Source: an uncultured Mucilaginibacter sp. (GTDB taxonomy: Bacteria; Bacteroidota; Bacteroidia; Sphingobacteriales; Sphingobacteriaceae). Taken from it: a DNA stretch of 35,142 nt. The position numbers were made by a program, and so were the translations under genes. The stretch spans positions 1 through 35,142 of the forward strand of contig CAIWRU010000015.1 of the NCBI GenBank assembly GCA_903915155.1, written 5' to 3'. The notes under the pieces are model-generated. The model was not told the origin of the DNA and searched no databases. It saw nothing but the letters and a program-made list of their open reading frames with translations. Below are positions 8,202 through 18,335 of this stretch, in pieces (the first letter of the stretch is position 1; each line of letters begins with the position of its first letter).

Positions 8202-9086
8202 TTATTTTGATTTGTGGCTCCCAACATCCGCAATAACCCTATCCAATTGCTTATTAAAATCCACCGCATCCTCCACCATCGGGAAATGGCCGGTGCCGTG
8301 AACAGTTAACAACAAGTAAGGTATTTTATTCTTTACCATCCCGGCAGTATCTGTCGGCTGGTAATCACTATTAATAAGGTATAGCTTTAGGTCTGCTGCC
8401 TTTAATTTGGCAAGTTCATCAAAATCATCACCCTGCTGCATGGCAGCTACGGCAATGGTGCTATCTGCGCGTGCAACATCAGCAAGTATCCTCTTTTTAA
8501 TAACCGTATCGGTAGTTTTGGAAAATAATGCTTGTTCAAAATAACCCAAAGCTACCGCTTTAAAATTATGCTTCAACAGCGTAATAGCAAATGCAAAGTT
8601 CTTTTTATCGGCAGCCGTTTCGGTCCTGCCCACATTCTTAAAATTATCAACACCCACAAATGCGATCACATTTTTTGGATTATTTATAGCTGCCTGCAGC
8701 ACAATATCACCGGCCATTGAATGCCCTATTAATATCACATTATGAAGTTTTAGCTGGCTAATAACCGAATCCAGATCACGACTGTAAGCTGTGGTCGACC
8801 AGTCGGCCCGGTTCTTACCCGATTCGCCAAAGCCCGCCATATCAATAGCAACTACCCGGTATTTCTTGCTGAAGTAAGTTACCTGGTTACTCCAATAGCC
8901 ACGGTTAAGCGCCCAGCCGTGTACAAACAGCAGCGTGGTATCACCCTTGCCGGTATCGGTGTATGCGATATTCACACCGCTATCCTGCACTTTTATTTTA
9001 GCCGAAGTAAGCGGCGCAGAATGATTGCAGGAAAACATTACCGACGTCGCGATCAGCAATAATAAAAGGCGCAGTGATAATTTCAT
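8202..9086 (-). CDS. alpha/beta hydrolase, predicted lipoprotein
   Basis: 294 aa; lipobox FSC, FVHGWALNRGYW oxyanion region, GHSMAG nucleophile elbow, C-terminal GTGHFPMVED histidine. Confidence 0.92.
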   Translation of the reverse strand: MKLSLRLLLLLIATSVMFSCNHSAPLTSAKIKVQDSGVNIAYTDTGKGDTTLLFVHGWALNRGYWSNQVTYFSKKYRVVAIDMAGFGESGKNRADWSTTAYSRDLDSVISQLKLHNVILIGHSMAGDIVLQAAINNPKNVIAFVGVDNFKNVGRTETAADKKNFAFAITLLKHNFKAVALGYFEQALFSKTTDTVIKKRILADVARADSTIAVAAMQQGDDFDELAKLKAADLKLYLINSDYQPTDTAGMVKNKIPYLLLTVHGTGHFPMVEDAVDFNKQLDRVIADVGSHKSK

Positions 9087-9190
9087 AACAGGTGGCTTGT
9101 GGTTAATGGCTTATATAATGCAACATACCAATATATTACGCCAACAATAAACAACCAAAATTGATTTACTTTATTTAACAGGCCCTTTCG

Positions 9191-9216
9191 TAGAGATGCA
9201 ATACTTTGCGTCTCTA
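9191..9216. terminator. terminator-like palindrome TAGAGATGCAA-tac-TTTGCGTCTCTA downstream of mqnD
   Basis: Imperfect inverted repeat with one wobble; same family as 5759 and 21711. Confidence 0.5.
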
Positions 9217-9262
9217 ACCCCAATCAAATTTTCCCCGTTGTTTATGTCCCCACAAACAACTA

Positions 9263-10102
9263 TCAAGTCAAAAATATATCAATATCAATAGGCTGGATGA
9301 TATGTTTTTGCGTAGCCGTATCAAACATCAGCTTAATCGCCTTACGGCCTTCATCCCCCAATTCAACCGAGTATTTGTTCACATACAGGTCAATATGCTT
9401 ATACATCACCTCCTCGCTCATCTCCTGGGCATGCGAGCGGATAAATTCCAAACCCGATTTTGGGTTAGCAAACGCAAACTCCACCGACTTTCTCAATACC
9501 CGGTTTACTTTATGCTGAACATCCAGCGGCAAATTACGGTTAGCCACAATGCCACCCAGCGGTATGGCGCAACCTGTCTGTTTCTCCCAGTAGTCGCCCA
9601 GGTCGATTATTTTCTTAAGGCCCTTATCCTGGTAAGTAAAGCGGTTCTCGTGGATAATGAGCCCTACATCAACCCGGCCCTCCAACACGGCATTTTCAAT
9701 GTCCGAAAATACCAGTTCCACTTTATTTTTAGCATTAGGGAAAGCCAATCCTAAAAGAAAATTGGCAGTAGTATACTTACCCGGAATACCAATCTTATAA
9801 TCGGGGTTATTTTCCAGATCCGAAATCGAAATTTCGACATTCGAAATCAGCATTGGTCCAACCCCATAACCCAACGCACTCCCCGAATCCAGCAGCACAT
9901 ACTTATCAGCCACATAAGCAAAGGCATGATAACTCAACTTGGTAATATCCAGCTCACCTCGGAAAGCTTTTTGATTAAGCGTTTCCACATCATCATAAAA
10001 AACTTCAAATTCCAACCCTTCCGTATCAATTTTATGGTGGATCAGCGCATCGAAAATAAAGGTATCATTTGGGCAGGGAGAAAAGCCGAGGGATAGTTTC
10101 AT
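9263..10102 (-). CDS. mqnD: 1,4-dihydroxy-6-naphthoate synthase (futalosine menaquinone pathway)
   Basis: 279 aa; MKLSLGFSPCPNDTFIFDAL and family-typical substrate-binding-like fold sequence. Confidence 0.93.
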   Translation of the reverse strand: MKLSLGFSPCPNDTFIFDALIHHKIDTEGLEFEVFYDDVETLNQKAFRGELDITKLSYHAFAYVADKYVLLDSGSALGYGVGPMLISNVEISISDLENNPDYKIGIPGKYTTANFLLGLAFPNAKNKVELVFSDIENAVLEGRVDVGLIIHENRFTYQDKGLKKIIDLGDYWEKQTGCAIPLGGIVANRNLPLDVQHKVNRVLRKSVEFAFANPKSGLEFIRSHAQEMSEEVMYKHIDLYVNKYSVELGDEGRKAIKLMFDTATQKHIIQPIDIDIFLT

Positions 10103-10111
10103 GATGTATTT

Positions 10112-10190
10112 AGTTGTAAGTTATAGGTTGTGTGTTGTAGGTAGTGCGTTAATGGTAATACTTACAACACACAACCTGCAACTCACAACT
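10112..10190. repeat. long inverted repeat of GTTGT-rich units between mqnB and mqnD
   Basis: AGTTGTAAGTTATAGGTTGTGTGTTGTA (10112-10139) against TACAACACACAACCTGCAACTCACAACT (ending 10190); 25 of 28 positions complementary. Confidence 0.85.
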
Positions 10191-10809
10191 TCTTCAAAAA
10201 TTCACCAGCAAATGTATTCAGATTTTTAATAGCCAGCCCTATCTGCCACGCATCGCGGTTGCGTTTTTCAACGTAATTTGACACTGCCCTGATCTGTAAC
10301 GACGGCACCCCCACCTGCTTACAGGCGTAAAAAAATGCTGCGCCTTCCATGCTCTCTATCTGCGCATCAATATAGCCGCTTAATTTTTTTATAGAGGCAT
10401 CATTACCATGCACCGTATTCACCGTTATGGCATTGGCTTTTTCCAATCCAAAACTTTCGGGTAGCTTATATGTGGCCCTGAAAGTGCTTTCACCAAATCC
10501 TAGCTTATCAATGGTAATAAAATCATCATCATCTTCCGCGCCTAATTCGGCAAGCGTATCTTCGGTTATCTCCACCACATCACCTAAGGCAATGCCTTTG
10601 TCAAAACTGCCCGCTATACCCAAGTTTATGGCCAAATCATATTGGTTTTGTACTAAATGTTTCCCCATTGCAAAAGCAGTGGCTACCATCCCTGCCCCGG
10701 TAACTAAAAAATTTATAGTCTGAAGTCCGAAGTCCAAAGCCCCACTATCGACTAAAGACTCAATACTTTGAACTTCTTCAACTGTTGCCGCTACTATCAA
10801 TATCCGCAT
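10183..10809 (-). CDS. mqnB: futalosine hydrolase
   Basis: Start reassigned to ATG at 10809 (MRILIVAATVEEV...), 208 aa; NLGIAGSFD, IESMEGAAFFYAC, RAVSNYVEKR. The 315-aa ORF in the track is over-extended into queD. Confidence 0.9.
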   Translation of the reverse strand: MRILIVAATVEEVQSIESLVDSGALDFGLQTINFLVTGAGMVATAFAMGKHLVQNQYDLAINLGIAGSFDKGIALGDVVEITEDTLAELGAEDDDDFITIDKLGFGESTFRATYKLPESFGLEKANAITVNTVHGNDASIKKLSGYIDAQIESMEGAAFFYACKQVGVPSLQIRAVSNYVEKRNRDAWQIGLAIKNLNTFAGEFLKKL

Positions 10810-10865
10810 AAGGAAATTACTTTTTTCGGACACTAAGATAAAACATATGCCTTGTTTTTGTTTTG

Positions 10866-10873
10866 TATATTTG
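10866..10873 (+). promoter_or_regulatory. Bacteroidota -7 element TATATTTG upstream of the queD-like gene
   Basis: Matches the published TAnnTTTG consensus; about 15 nt before ATG 10888; no well-spaced -33 TTTG found. Confidence 0.5.
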
Positions 10874-10887
10874 CACCCACAATTATT

Positions 10888-11307
10888 ATGATGATATACA
10901 TAACGCGCAAAGAGCATTTTAATGCCGCTCACCGAATGTATCGTGAGGAATGGAGCGCAGAGAAAAACAATGAAGTGTTTGGTAAATGCGCCAACCCAAA
11001 CTGGCATGGCCACAATTACAACCTTTTTGTAACCGTAAAAGGCGAAATTACCCATGCAACAGGTTATTTGATCGACCTTAAAGAGTTGAAAGTGATCATA
11101 AACGATTACGTAATAGAGAAGCTCGACCATAAAAATATAAACAAGGATGTAGAATTTATGGCCGGCAAAATGGCATCGACCGAATTGCTTTGCATCGAGA
11201 TATTTAACCAGTTAAAGGGCCCTATCGAAGCGTACGAGGGCGTGTTTTTACATTCGGTAAAGCTTTACGAAACCGAAAATAATTCCGCCGAATATTTCGG
11301 CGATTAA
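10888..11307 (+). CDS. queD: 6-carboxytetrahydropterin / 6-pyruvoyltetrahydropterin synthase family protein
   Basis: Start moved to ATG 10888; HFNAAHRMY, GKCANPNWHGHNY zinc-ligand motifs, LDHKNIN. Confidence 0.88.
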   Translation: MMIYITRKEHFNAAHRMYREEWSAEKNNEVFGKCANPNWHGHNYNLFVTVKGEITHATGYLIDLKELKVIINDYVIEKLDHKNINKDVEFMAGKMASTELLCIEIFNQLKGPIEAYEGVFLHSVKLYETENNSAEYFGD

Positions 11308-11316
11308 ACTATTGAA

Positions 11317-11955
11317 ATGATAGATAAAAATGCTGTGCCCGACCGGGACGACGACATTGAAGGCTATACGAAGATAGACAGGTACAACCCTGAACTGATC
11401 ACCAGCCTGTCGGCCAATTACCTTGACGTATTAAAACACATAGGCGAAAAGCCTGAGCGCGAGGGCCTGTTAAAAACCCCCGAACGCATGGCCAAAGCCA
11501 TGCTGTATTTAACACAGGGCTATGATCTTAATGCTAAGGAAATATTAAATTCGGCTATGTTTAAGGAAGACTATAGCCAAATGGTAATAGTAAAGGATAT
11601 TGAAGTTTACAGCATGTGCGAACACCACATGCTGCCGTTTTTTGGAAAAGCACACGTAGCTTACATACCGAATGGTTATGTTGTGGGTTTAAGCAAGATA
11701 CCCCGCGTGGTTGATGTCTTCGCCCGCCGCCTGCAGGTGCAGGAACGCCTCACCAACGAAATAAGGGATTGCATACAAGACACCCTGCAACCCTACGGTG
11801 TAGGCGTAGTTATCGAATGCCGCCACCTGTGCATGAGCATGCGCGGTGTGCAAAAGCAAAACTCGGTTACCACCACATCGGCCTTTACCGGCGAATTTTT
11901 AAAAGAAAAAACCCGTACAGAATTTCTAAATTTGATTTCAGCTAAACTTGGTTGA
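11317..11955 (+). CDS. folE: GTP cyclohydrolase I
   Basis: 212 aa; [60 protein letters not shown]. Confidence 0.96.
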   Translation: MIDKNAVPDRDDDIEGYTKIDRYNPELITSLSANYLDVLKHIGEKPEREGLLKTPERMAKAMLYLTQGYDLNAKEILNSAMFKEDYSQMVIVKDIEVYSMCEHHMLPFFGKAHVAYIPNGYVVGLSKIPRVVDVFARRLQVQERLTNEIRDCIQDTLQPYGVGVVIECRHLCMSMRGVQKQNSVTTTSAFTGEFLKEKTRTEFLNLISAKLG

Positions 11956-12056
11956 GCCCCCCGACCCCTGAAGGGGGAGGTTAAAGGCTAAGGGTTAAAT
12001 AATATAATTATAAACATATAAATACTAAAAATTCCCCCTTTAGGGGGTTAGGGGGC
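11956..12056. repeat. pair of oppositely oriented G/C-run palindromic repeats filling the folE-fabD gap (REP/BIME-like layout)
   Basis: GCCCCCCGACCCCTGAAGGGGGAGGTTAAAGG (11956-) and TTCCCCCTTTAGGGGGTTAGGGGGC (12032-12056). Confidence 0.8.
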
Positions 12057-12059
12057 AAA

Positions 12060-12947
12060 ATGAAAGCATACGTATTTCCGGGGCAGGGCGCCCAATTTGT
12101 TGGCATGGGTAAGGACCTTTACGAAAGATCGGCACAGGCCCGCGAACTATTTGAACAAGCTAATGAAATATTAGGATTCAGGATAACCGACATTATGTTT
12201 GATGGTACCGACGAGGGCCTGAAACAAACCAGCGTTACCCAGCCCGCCATATTTTTGCATTCAGTTATTTTAGCCAAGGTTTTGGGCGATGATTTTAAAC
12301 CCGAAATGGTTGCCGGTCATTCCCTTGGCGAATTTTCGGCACTGGTGGCAGCCGGGGCACTTTCATTTGCCGATGGTTTAAAACTGGTAGCAGCCCGCGC
12401 CAACGCCATGCAAAAAGCCTGCGAAATACAGCCATCAACCATGGCCGCTATTTTAGGTTTGGATGATTATACCGTTGAATACATTTGCCAGGAAATAAGC
12501 AACGTGGTTGTTCCTGCAAACTACAATTGCCCCGGGCAGCTCGTAATATCGGGCACAATAGCCGGTGTTGATGAGGCCTGTGAAAAACTAACCGCCGCCG
12601 GTGCCAAAAGGGCGCTGAAATTAAACGTGGGTGGCGCGTTTCACTCGCCGCTAATGGAAGCAGCACGCGTTGAGTTGGAACATGCCATAGTACATACCGA
12701 AATTAAAGCACCAATTTGCCCCATTTACCAAAATATTGATGCTAAACCATATACCGACCCTGAAAAAATAAAACATAACCTGATTGCCCAGCTTACCGGC
12801 CCGGTTAGATGGACACAAACCGTTGTGCGTATGCTCGAAGATGGCGCAGCAAGCTTTACCGAAGTAGGCCCCGGCAGCGTACTACAGGGTTTGGTTAAAA
12901 AGGTAAACAGGCAAATACCAACCGAAAGTGCCGAAATACCGCAATAA
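12060..12947 (+). CDS. fabD: malonyl CoA-acyl carrier protein transacylase
   Basis: 295 aa; YVFPGQGAQFVGMGKDLY, GHSLGEFSALVAAG, GGAFHSPLM. Confidence 0.96.
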   Translation: MKAYVFPGQGAQFVGMGKDLYERSAQARELFEQANEILGFRITDIMFDGTDEGLKQTSVTQPAIFLHSVILAKVLGDDFKPEMVAGHSLGEFSALVAAGALSFADGLKLVAARANAMQKACEIQPSTMAAILGLDDYTVEYICQEISNVVVPANYNCPGQLVISGTIAGVDEACEKLTAAGAKRALKLNVGGAFHSPLMEAARVELEHAIVHTEIKAPICPIYQNIDAKPYTDPEKIKHNLIAQLTGPVRWTQTVVRMLEDGAASFTEVGPGSVLQGLVKKVNRQIPTESAEIPQ

Positions 12948-13008
12948 GGCGCAAACATACGCGCCGAATAAGTGTTTGTAAGTAAATTTAAACCGAAAAA
13001 ATAAGCAC

Positions 13009-16000
13009 TTGACTACATCCGGAAAAATACGCTTACTGTTAGCCTTATTGTTTGTGAGCTTGTTGCTAACAGCAACGGTAGTGCAAAGTGCTTATACTCC
13101 GGTTGATAATCTTGACCAAACCGCAGCTACACTCGAAAAAAACCTGCAAAAAAAAGAAAGCTACATTGCTAAGGTATTTGATGATGAAGCCAGCTATAAC
13201 AAGCTGAAAAAACTACAGGATAGCTCCACCGCTGCGCTTAGTTTTATTGAGGAATTTACAACCAACAGGCAAATATGGTTTGTTACATTTACTAATGATA
13301 CCCTAAGCTTTTGGAGTGGTATTAAAGCCGTTCCCACAGATAATCGTAAAATAAAAGAAGGGGTATCATTTATAAAAGAGCCTAACGGTTATTATGAGGC
13401 GGTTAAAAAGAGCGAGGGGAATTTTTCGGCTATATTCCTGGTACCTGTTAAAATCGACTATCAATTTCAAAATCAATACCTCCAAAACAGGTTTGCCCCC
13501 GATCTGCTGCCCGACAATAATATTGAGATAGCCGACTTTACCGACACTAATGTTTATGGCATACATAGCAGCATAAATAACCAATACCTGTTTTCGGTAA
13601 AACTAAATAAGGGCAAAGTAAACAGTCGTTTTTTTGATTTCGAGCTTACAACGTGGTTATTAACGTTTATAATATTGTGCGTATTGGTACATGCTATTTG
13701 CAAGTATCTTATTAATAAGGGGCATGTTATCCTGTCATTAATCTTCCTGGCTATGTTTATTGTAGTCTTGAGGCTTTTAAACCTGCATTACAACTGGCCC
13801 GGCTTCATTAATAGCCTACGTCTTTTTAATGGGGCGCTTTATTCGGCGGGTGGCGTTTATCGCTCCTTTGGCGATTATTGCCTCAACACCTTATTCATTG
13901 TATGGTTTACTGCTTTTTTATATACACAGCGTAACAACCTGTTAAAAACTATCCCCGGTAAAGCGTTAAGTTATATTATTTTAATAGCATGTTCTGCTAT
14001 ATTATTGGCAAGTACCGCCGCCCTGATCAGGCAGTTTTTTGGGCTGGTAGGCAATTCAAATATCAGTTTCGATGTCTACAATGTATTCAATCTTTCTAAA
14101 TTCAGCATAATAGGTTTGTTGATGCTGTGCTTCTGCTTCCTCGTATTCTTCCTTTTGAACGATACCTTTTTGGCCATTTGCAACAAGCTGCCCATACCCG
14201 ATACACACAAAATAATTTTATTTATAGGTTTTGTTATAGCCGGTACATTTCTCATTTCCAATCATCACCAGCTATACCCGCTTTTTATACTTTTGATCAT
14301 CCCCGTGTTTTTGCGTGGGTATGCCTACAAACAGAATGAAGGGGCAATTGATTCCACTTCGTTCATTGTTATAGTTGCAGTTTTCGCCATAATATCATTT
14401 ATAAGATATTACCGGGTTGAGGCGGTAAAAGAAACCGAAACCCGCGAAGCACTTATTAAAAAACTCGAGACCCCCGACGACCCTACCGCTGATGCCCTCT
14501 TTAAAAGAATAGAAAAACAGGTTATTACCGACCGTTTGGTGGTTAAATATTTCCAAGACACCTTGCAGTATAACAACCTGAAAAATCGCTTTCAAAAGCT
14601 GTATTTCGATGGCTATTTATCAAAATATGCCTATAGCGTACATGAATTCAATAACGACGGATTGCCATTAAATAACGATAAAAAGTACACGCTCAATATT
14701 TTTAGCGATATGGTGCTTTACAGCGCGTTTAAGGTCTCTGATTACTTTTACCGCGAAAACGAATAGTTTGGCTTTCAGCATTATTTTGGTATCCTGCCGG
14801 TAACCGGTCAGGGTAAAATATTAGGTACCATAGTTGTCGAGCTGAAATCAAGGCCCTTACAACCCGCCGGCTCGTTCCCCGACCTGTTAAAAGATGCTTC
14901 AATAAAACAGGATAACGAATTTAATGATTATTCCTTCGCCTTTTACAGCGACAATAAGCTGGTAAGTAATAGCGGAACTTATGGCTATGATTTGATTAAC
15001 ACCAGGTTCAACAGCCAGCTAAATAAATACACTACCACCACTACCAGTGTTAATAATTACCCCGAATGGTATAATAACCTAACCACTTATAGCCATCTGA
15101 TTTATAAGCCCACCCCGCGCACCCTTATTGTTGTCAGTAAAGAGGAAAATTCGCTTTTTCGCAGCGTAACATCGCTTACCTTCTTTTTTATACTGCTGTT
15201 ATTATTCAGCATTATTATTATTTCGGTAAGATGGTTATGGCTGCGCATCAAAATATTGAATATTAAAGGAGACCGTTTAAAATGGATATTCAGAATAAAT
15301 TTCGATAGGATACTTTACAAAACCCGCATACAATTCTCCATTGTATCAGCTGTTGTATTAACCTTAGTATTGGTTGGCTTTATTACCTTTTTCTCGTTAA
15401 GTACCCAATATACCGAGCAGCAGGAGAACATGATCCGCGAAAAAATAACCCATATAACTGCGGCATATGCAAGTGGGCTTTTTGACAAATTCCTGAGCAA
15501 CATTAACGACGAAAGCCAGGTTGATTTTGACGAACTAGCCAGCACCTATTCAACAGATTTGGTATTATATAACCAAAAAGGTATCCCCCTTATAACAACC
15601 CAGCCCCGCATTTATGAAGACGGCCTGCAGCCCCGCCGTATGAATGCCAAGGCTTTCATCAACCTTACCAAGTTAAAAAAATCCGAGTTTACCAATGAAG
15701 AGGTAATTGGCGACCTGAGATACAAGGCGGTTTACGCTCCCCTGCGCAACTCAAAAAATGTAATAGTAGCTTACTTACAACTGCCATATTTTTCTAACGA
15801 GGCCGATTATAACTCGCGCATTGTATCATTATTGAATATAATGATAAACGTATACGCTTTAATATTTATAGTTATTGGGTTGTTTGCCGTAATTATTGCC
15901 CGGCAAATAACAACGCCGCTTAGCTTTATACAATACAACCTGGGTAAAATTATATATGGTAAAAAGAACGAGCCTATAAAATGGGAACGCGACGATGAAA

Positions 16001-16746
16001 TAGGCGCCCTGGTAAACGAGTATAACAAAATGATAGCCGCATTGGAGAACAGCGCCCAAAAACTGGCCCAGTCCGAAAGGGAAAGCGCCTGGCGCGAAAT
16101 GGCCAAGCAGGTAGCACATGAAATTAAAAACCCGCTTACCCCATTAAAGCTGGGTTTACAACTGCTCGAAAAATCATGGAAGGATAAAGACCCTAAGTTC
16201 GACCAGAAATTTGAGCGCTTCAGCAAATCATTTGTGGAGCAGATCGAGAGCCTGTCGTCAATAGCATCGGAGTTTTCGTCATTTGCCAGGATGCCCGATA
16301 CCCGTCTTGAGCGGATAAATATATTTGATATGCTATCCCAGGCCATTACCATTTTTGTACAAATGGATAACATCAAGATAAACTTTCAGCAGCCCGAAGC
16401 GCCTTTCCATATCAAAGCCGATCGCGACCAACTGTTACGTTGCTTTAATAACCTGCTAAAAAACGCAATCGAAGCTACGCAAAGTCGCAACCCCGGTATT
16501 ATCGATATAAATTATGTCATCAGCAAAAACAACATACTACTAAGTATTAAAGATAACGGCAACAGCATCCCCGAACAAATGCGCGATAAAATATTCGAAC
16601 CCAACTTTACAACCAAAAGCTCGGGTACAGGACTGGGATTGGCCTTCGTAAAAAATTCAATTGAAAATGCCGATGGCAGGGTATGGTTCGAAACTATACA
16701 AGGCGTGGGCACTACGTTTTATTTGAGTTTGCCTGCAGTGGTATAG
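13009..16746 (+). pseudogene. NtrY-like sensor histidine kinase, one reading frame interrupted by an in-frame TAG at 14764-14766
   Basis: The track ORFs 13009-14766 and 14992-16746 are in the same frame; manual translation of 14767-14991 shows 75 sense codons and no further stop. H-box AWREMAKQVAHEIKNPLTPLKLGLQLL and GTGLGLAFVKNSIENADGRVWF lie after the TAG. TTG start at 13009. Typed as pseudogene provisionally. Confidence 0.75.
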
Positions 16747-16748
16747 AA

Positions 16749-17354
16749 TTATCTTTTAAGTCTTCCCATCCATATATTGCCTGTTCTTTTGGCATAATAT
16801 ATTTCACCCTCTTTCTGTACCTTTTTTACATAGCCGTTATTTATGTACCAGTCTAAATCCGATTTTTCATCCATTTCACTTAAAAAGGTAACGTTTTCAT
16901 CATCGGCGAGCATCCATTCAAATTCATTTAGATTATATAAAGGGTGGTTGAATTTTGAATACGGAAACGGTTTTTGAACATCGGATTCCCAGGAAAACCG
17001 CGCACGATCACCCTCATGCTCCACTTTATAACTAATTATCTCCGATTGTATAAAAGCAGGATCATAAAGCCAAAGCATCAAATCATACGGAATACCAGTT
17101 TGATCTAATTCAACTGCCCAAATCTTATAGGCAGTAATAAATTTTGATACAATAAGTTTGTAAAACCATAAAGGCGGATTTCGCCTTACGATCATATAAA
17201 AAGGAGATAAGGTACAGCGCTCATAGGTATAACCGCTTTTTTCAAAATATTTGAGGTCGGGACTTTTTATCCATTCTCCCCACCTGTCTATTTGCCTTAT
17301 TCTTCGTTTCCATCCCCGAATCTTTTTTCGCGTAGGAAGATAACCATCGAACAT
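16749..17354 (-). CDS. hypothetical protein
   Basis: 201 aa; 7 nt upstream of the next minus-strand gene's stop. Confidence 0.65.
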   Translation of the reverse strand: MFDGYLPTRKKIRGWKRRIRQIDRWGEWIKSPDLKYFEKSGYTYERCTLSPFYMIVRRNPPLWFYKLIVSKFITAYKIWAVELDQTGIPYDLMLWLYDPAFIQSEIISYKVEHEGDRARFSWESDVQKPFPYSKFNHPLYNLNEFEWMLADDENVTFLSEMDEKSDLDWYINNGYVKKVQKEGEIYYAKRTGNIWMGRLKR

Positions 17355-17361
17355 AAATTAA

Positions 17362-17709
17362 TTACACCGAGAACGAAGTCCCGCAACCGCAAGTACTTGC
17401 CGCATTAGGGTTATTAAAGGTAAACCCACGAGCATTAAGCCCATCCTGGAAATCAATTTGCATACCGGCAAGGTATAAACCGTGCGCCTTGTGCATAAAT
17501 ACCTTTATGCCTTCAATATAATATTCTTTGTCGCCTTCCTTGGGTTGATCAAAGCCAAGCACATAGGTCATCCCCGAACAGCCGCCGCCTTCAACACCAA
17601 CGCGCAGGCCATAATCATCCCCAATCTCTTGCTGATCTTTTAATTTAAAAAGTTCTTTTACGGCGCCTTCAGTAAAGGTAACCGGTGCGTTTTCAACAGC
17701 AGTACTCAT
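17362..17709 (-). CDS. HesB/IscA/ErpA-family iron-sulfur cluster assembly protein
   Basis: 115 aa; GGCSGMTYVLGFD and C-terminal CGCGTSFSV. Confidence 0.93.
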   Translation of the reverse strand: MSTAVENAPVTFTEGAVKELFKLKDQQEIGDDYGLRVGVEGGGCSGMTYVLGFDQPKEGDKEYYIEGIKVFMHKAHGLYLAGMQIDFQDGLNARGFTFNNPNAASTCGCGTSFSV

Positions 17710-17798
17710 CTTATTTTTAATTAACTATACAAATATAAGGTAAAATGCAGATTTTTGTAGCGCAGCCAATTTTATGACCTCTGCTTAACATTCACTAT

Positions 17799-18329
17799 AT
17801 GCCATCGTACGCCTACTTTTTAGATATTGTAAAATACACCATCGCCGGCCTGGGTGTGGTATGGATAGCTTTTTATTTAATAAAGCCCTATTTGGAAAAG
17901 AATGAAAAGATACAGCTGCTTGAGTTTAAAAAATCAATAGCCAACCAAACATTGCCGCTGCGGTTGCAGGCATATGAGCGCATTATATTATTTATGGAGC
18001 GCATAAACCCCGAGAACATGCTGGTGCGCCTGAATGCCGGTAACTACACCGCCGCCGAACTGCACAGTATTATTATAAGCGAGATACGCAACGAGTACCA
18101 ACACAATATTACCCAGCAAATATATGTCACCAGTCGCGCCTGGGGTGTTGCCAAACGTGTTAAGGAAGATACCTTAAATATTGCAGGTGCCGCCTTTAAA
18201 AGCCTGCCCGAAAACGCCTCGGGGCTCGATCTTGGGAAGGTGATGCTGGTGCAATTAAGCCAGCTGGAAAATAACCCCTATGAACTTGGCGCGGAACTGC
18301 TAAGGAAAGACCTGGAAGACTTATTTTAA
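17799..18329 (+). CDS. conserved hypothetical protein with N-terminal TM, likely co-transcribed with the mutase
   Basis: 176 aa; 6 nt before the next ATG. Confidence 0.75.
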   Translation: MPSYAYFLDIVKYTIAGLGVVWIAFYLIKPYLEKNEKIQLLEFKKSIANQTLPLRLQAYERIILFMERINPENMLVRLNAGNYTAAELHSIIISEIRNEYQHNITQQIYVTSRAWGVAKRVKEDTLNIAGAAFKSLPENASGLDLGKVMLVQLSQLENNPYELGAELLRKDLEDLF

Positions 18330-18335
18330 CCAACT

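Noticed and set aside
10810-11130. N-terminal extension of the 315-aa mqnB ORF
   Set aside because: Overlaps the queD-like coding start; conserved protein starts at MRILIVAATVEEV (10809).
15807-16376. 189-aa minus-strand ORF inside the histidine kinase
   Set aside because: Antisense shadow of the HAMP/H-box coding region.
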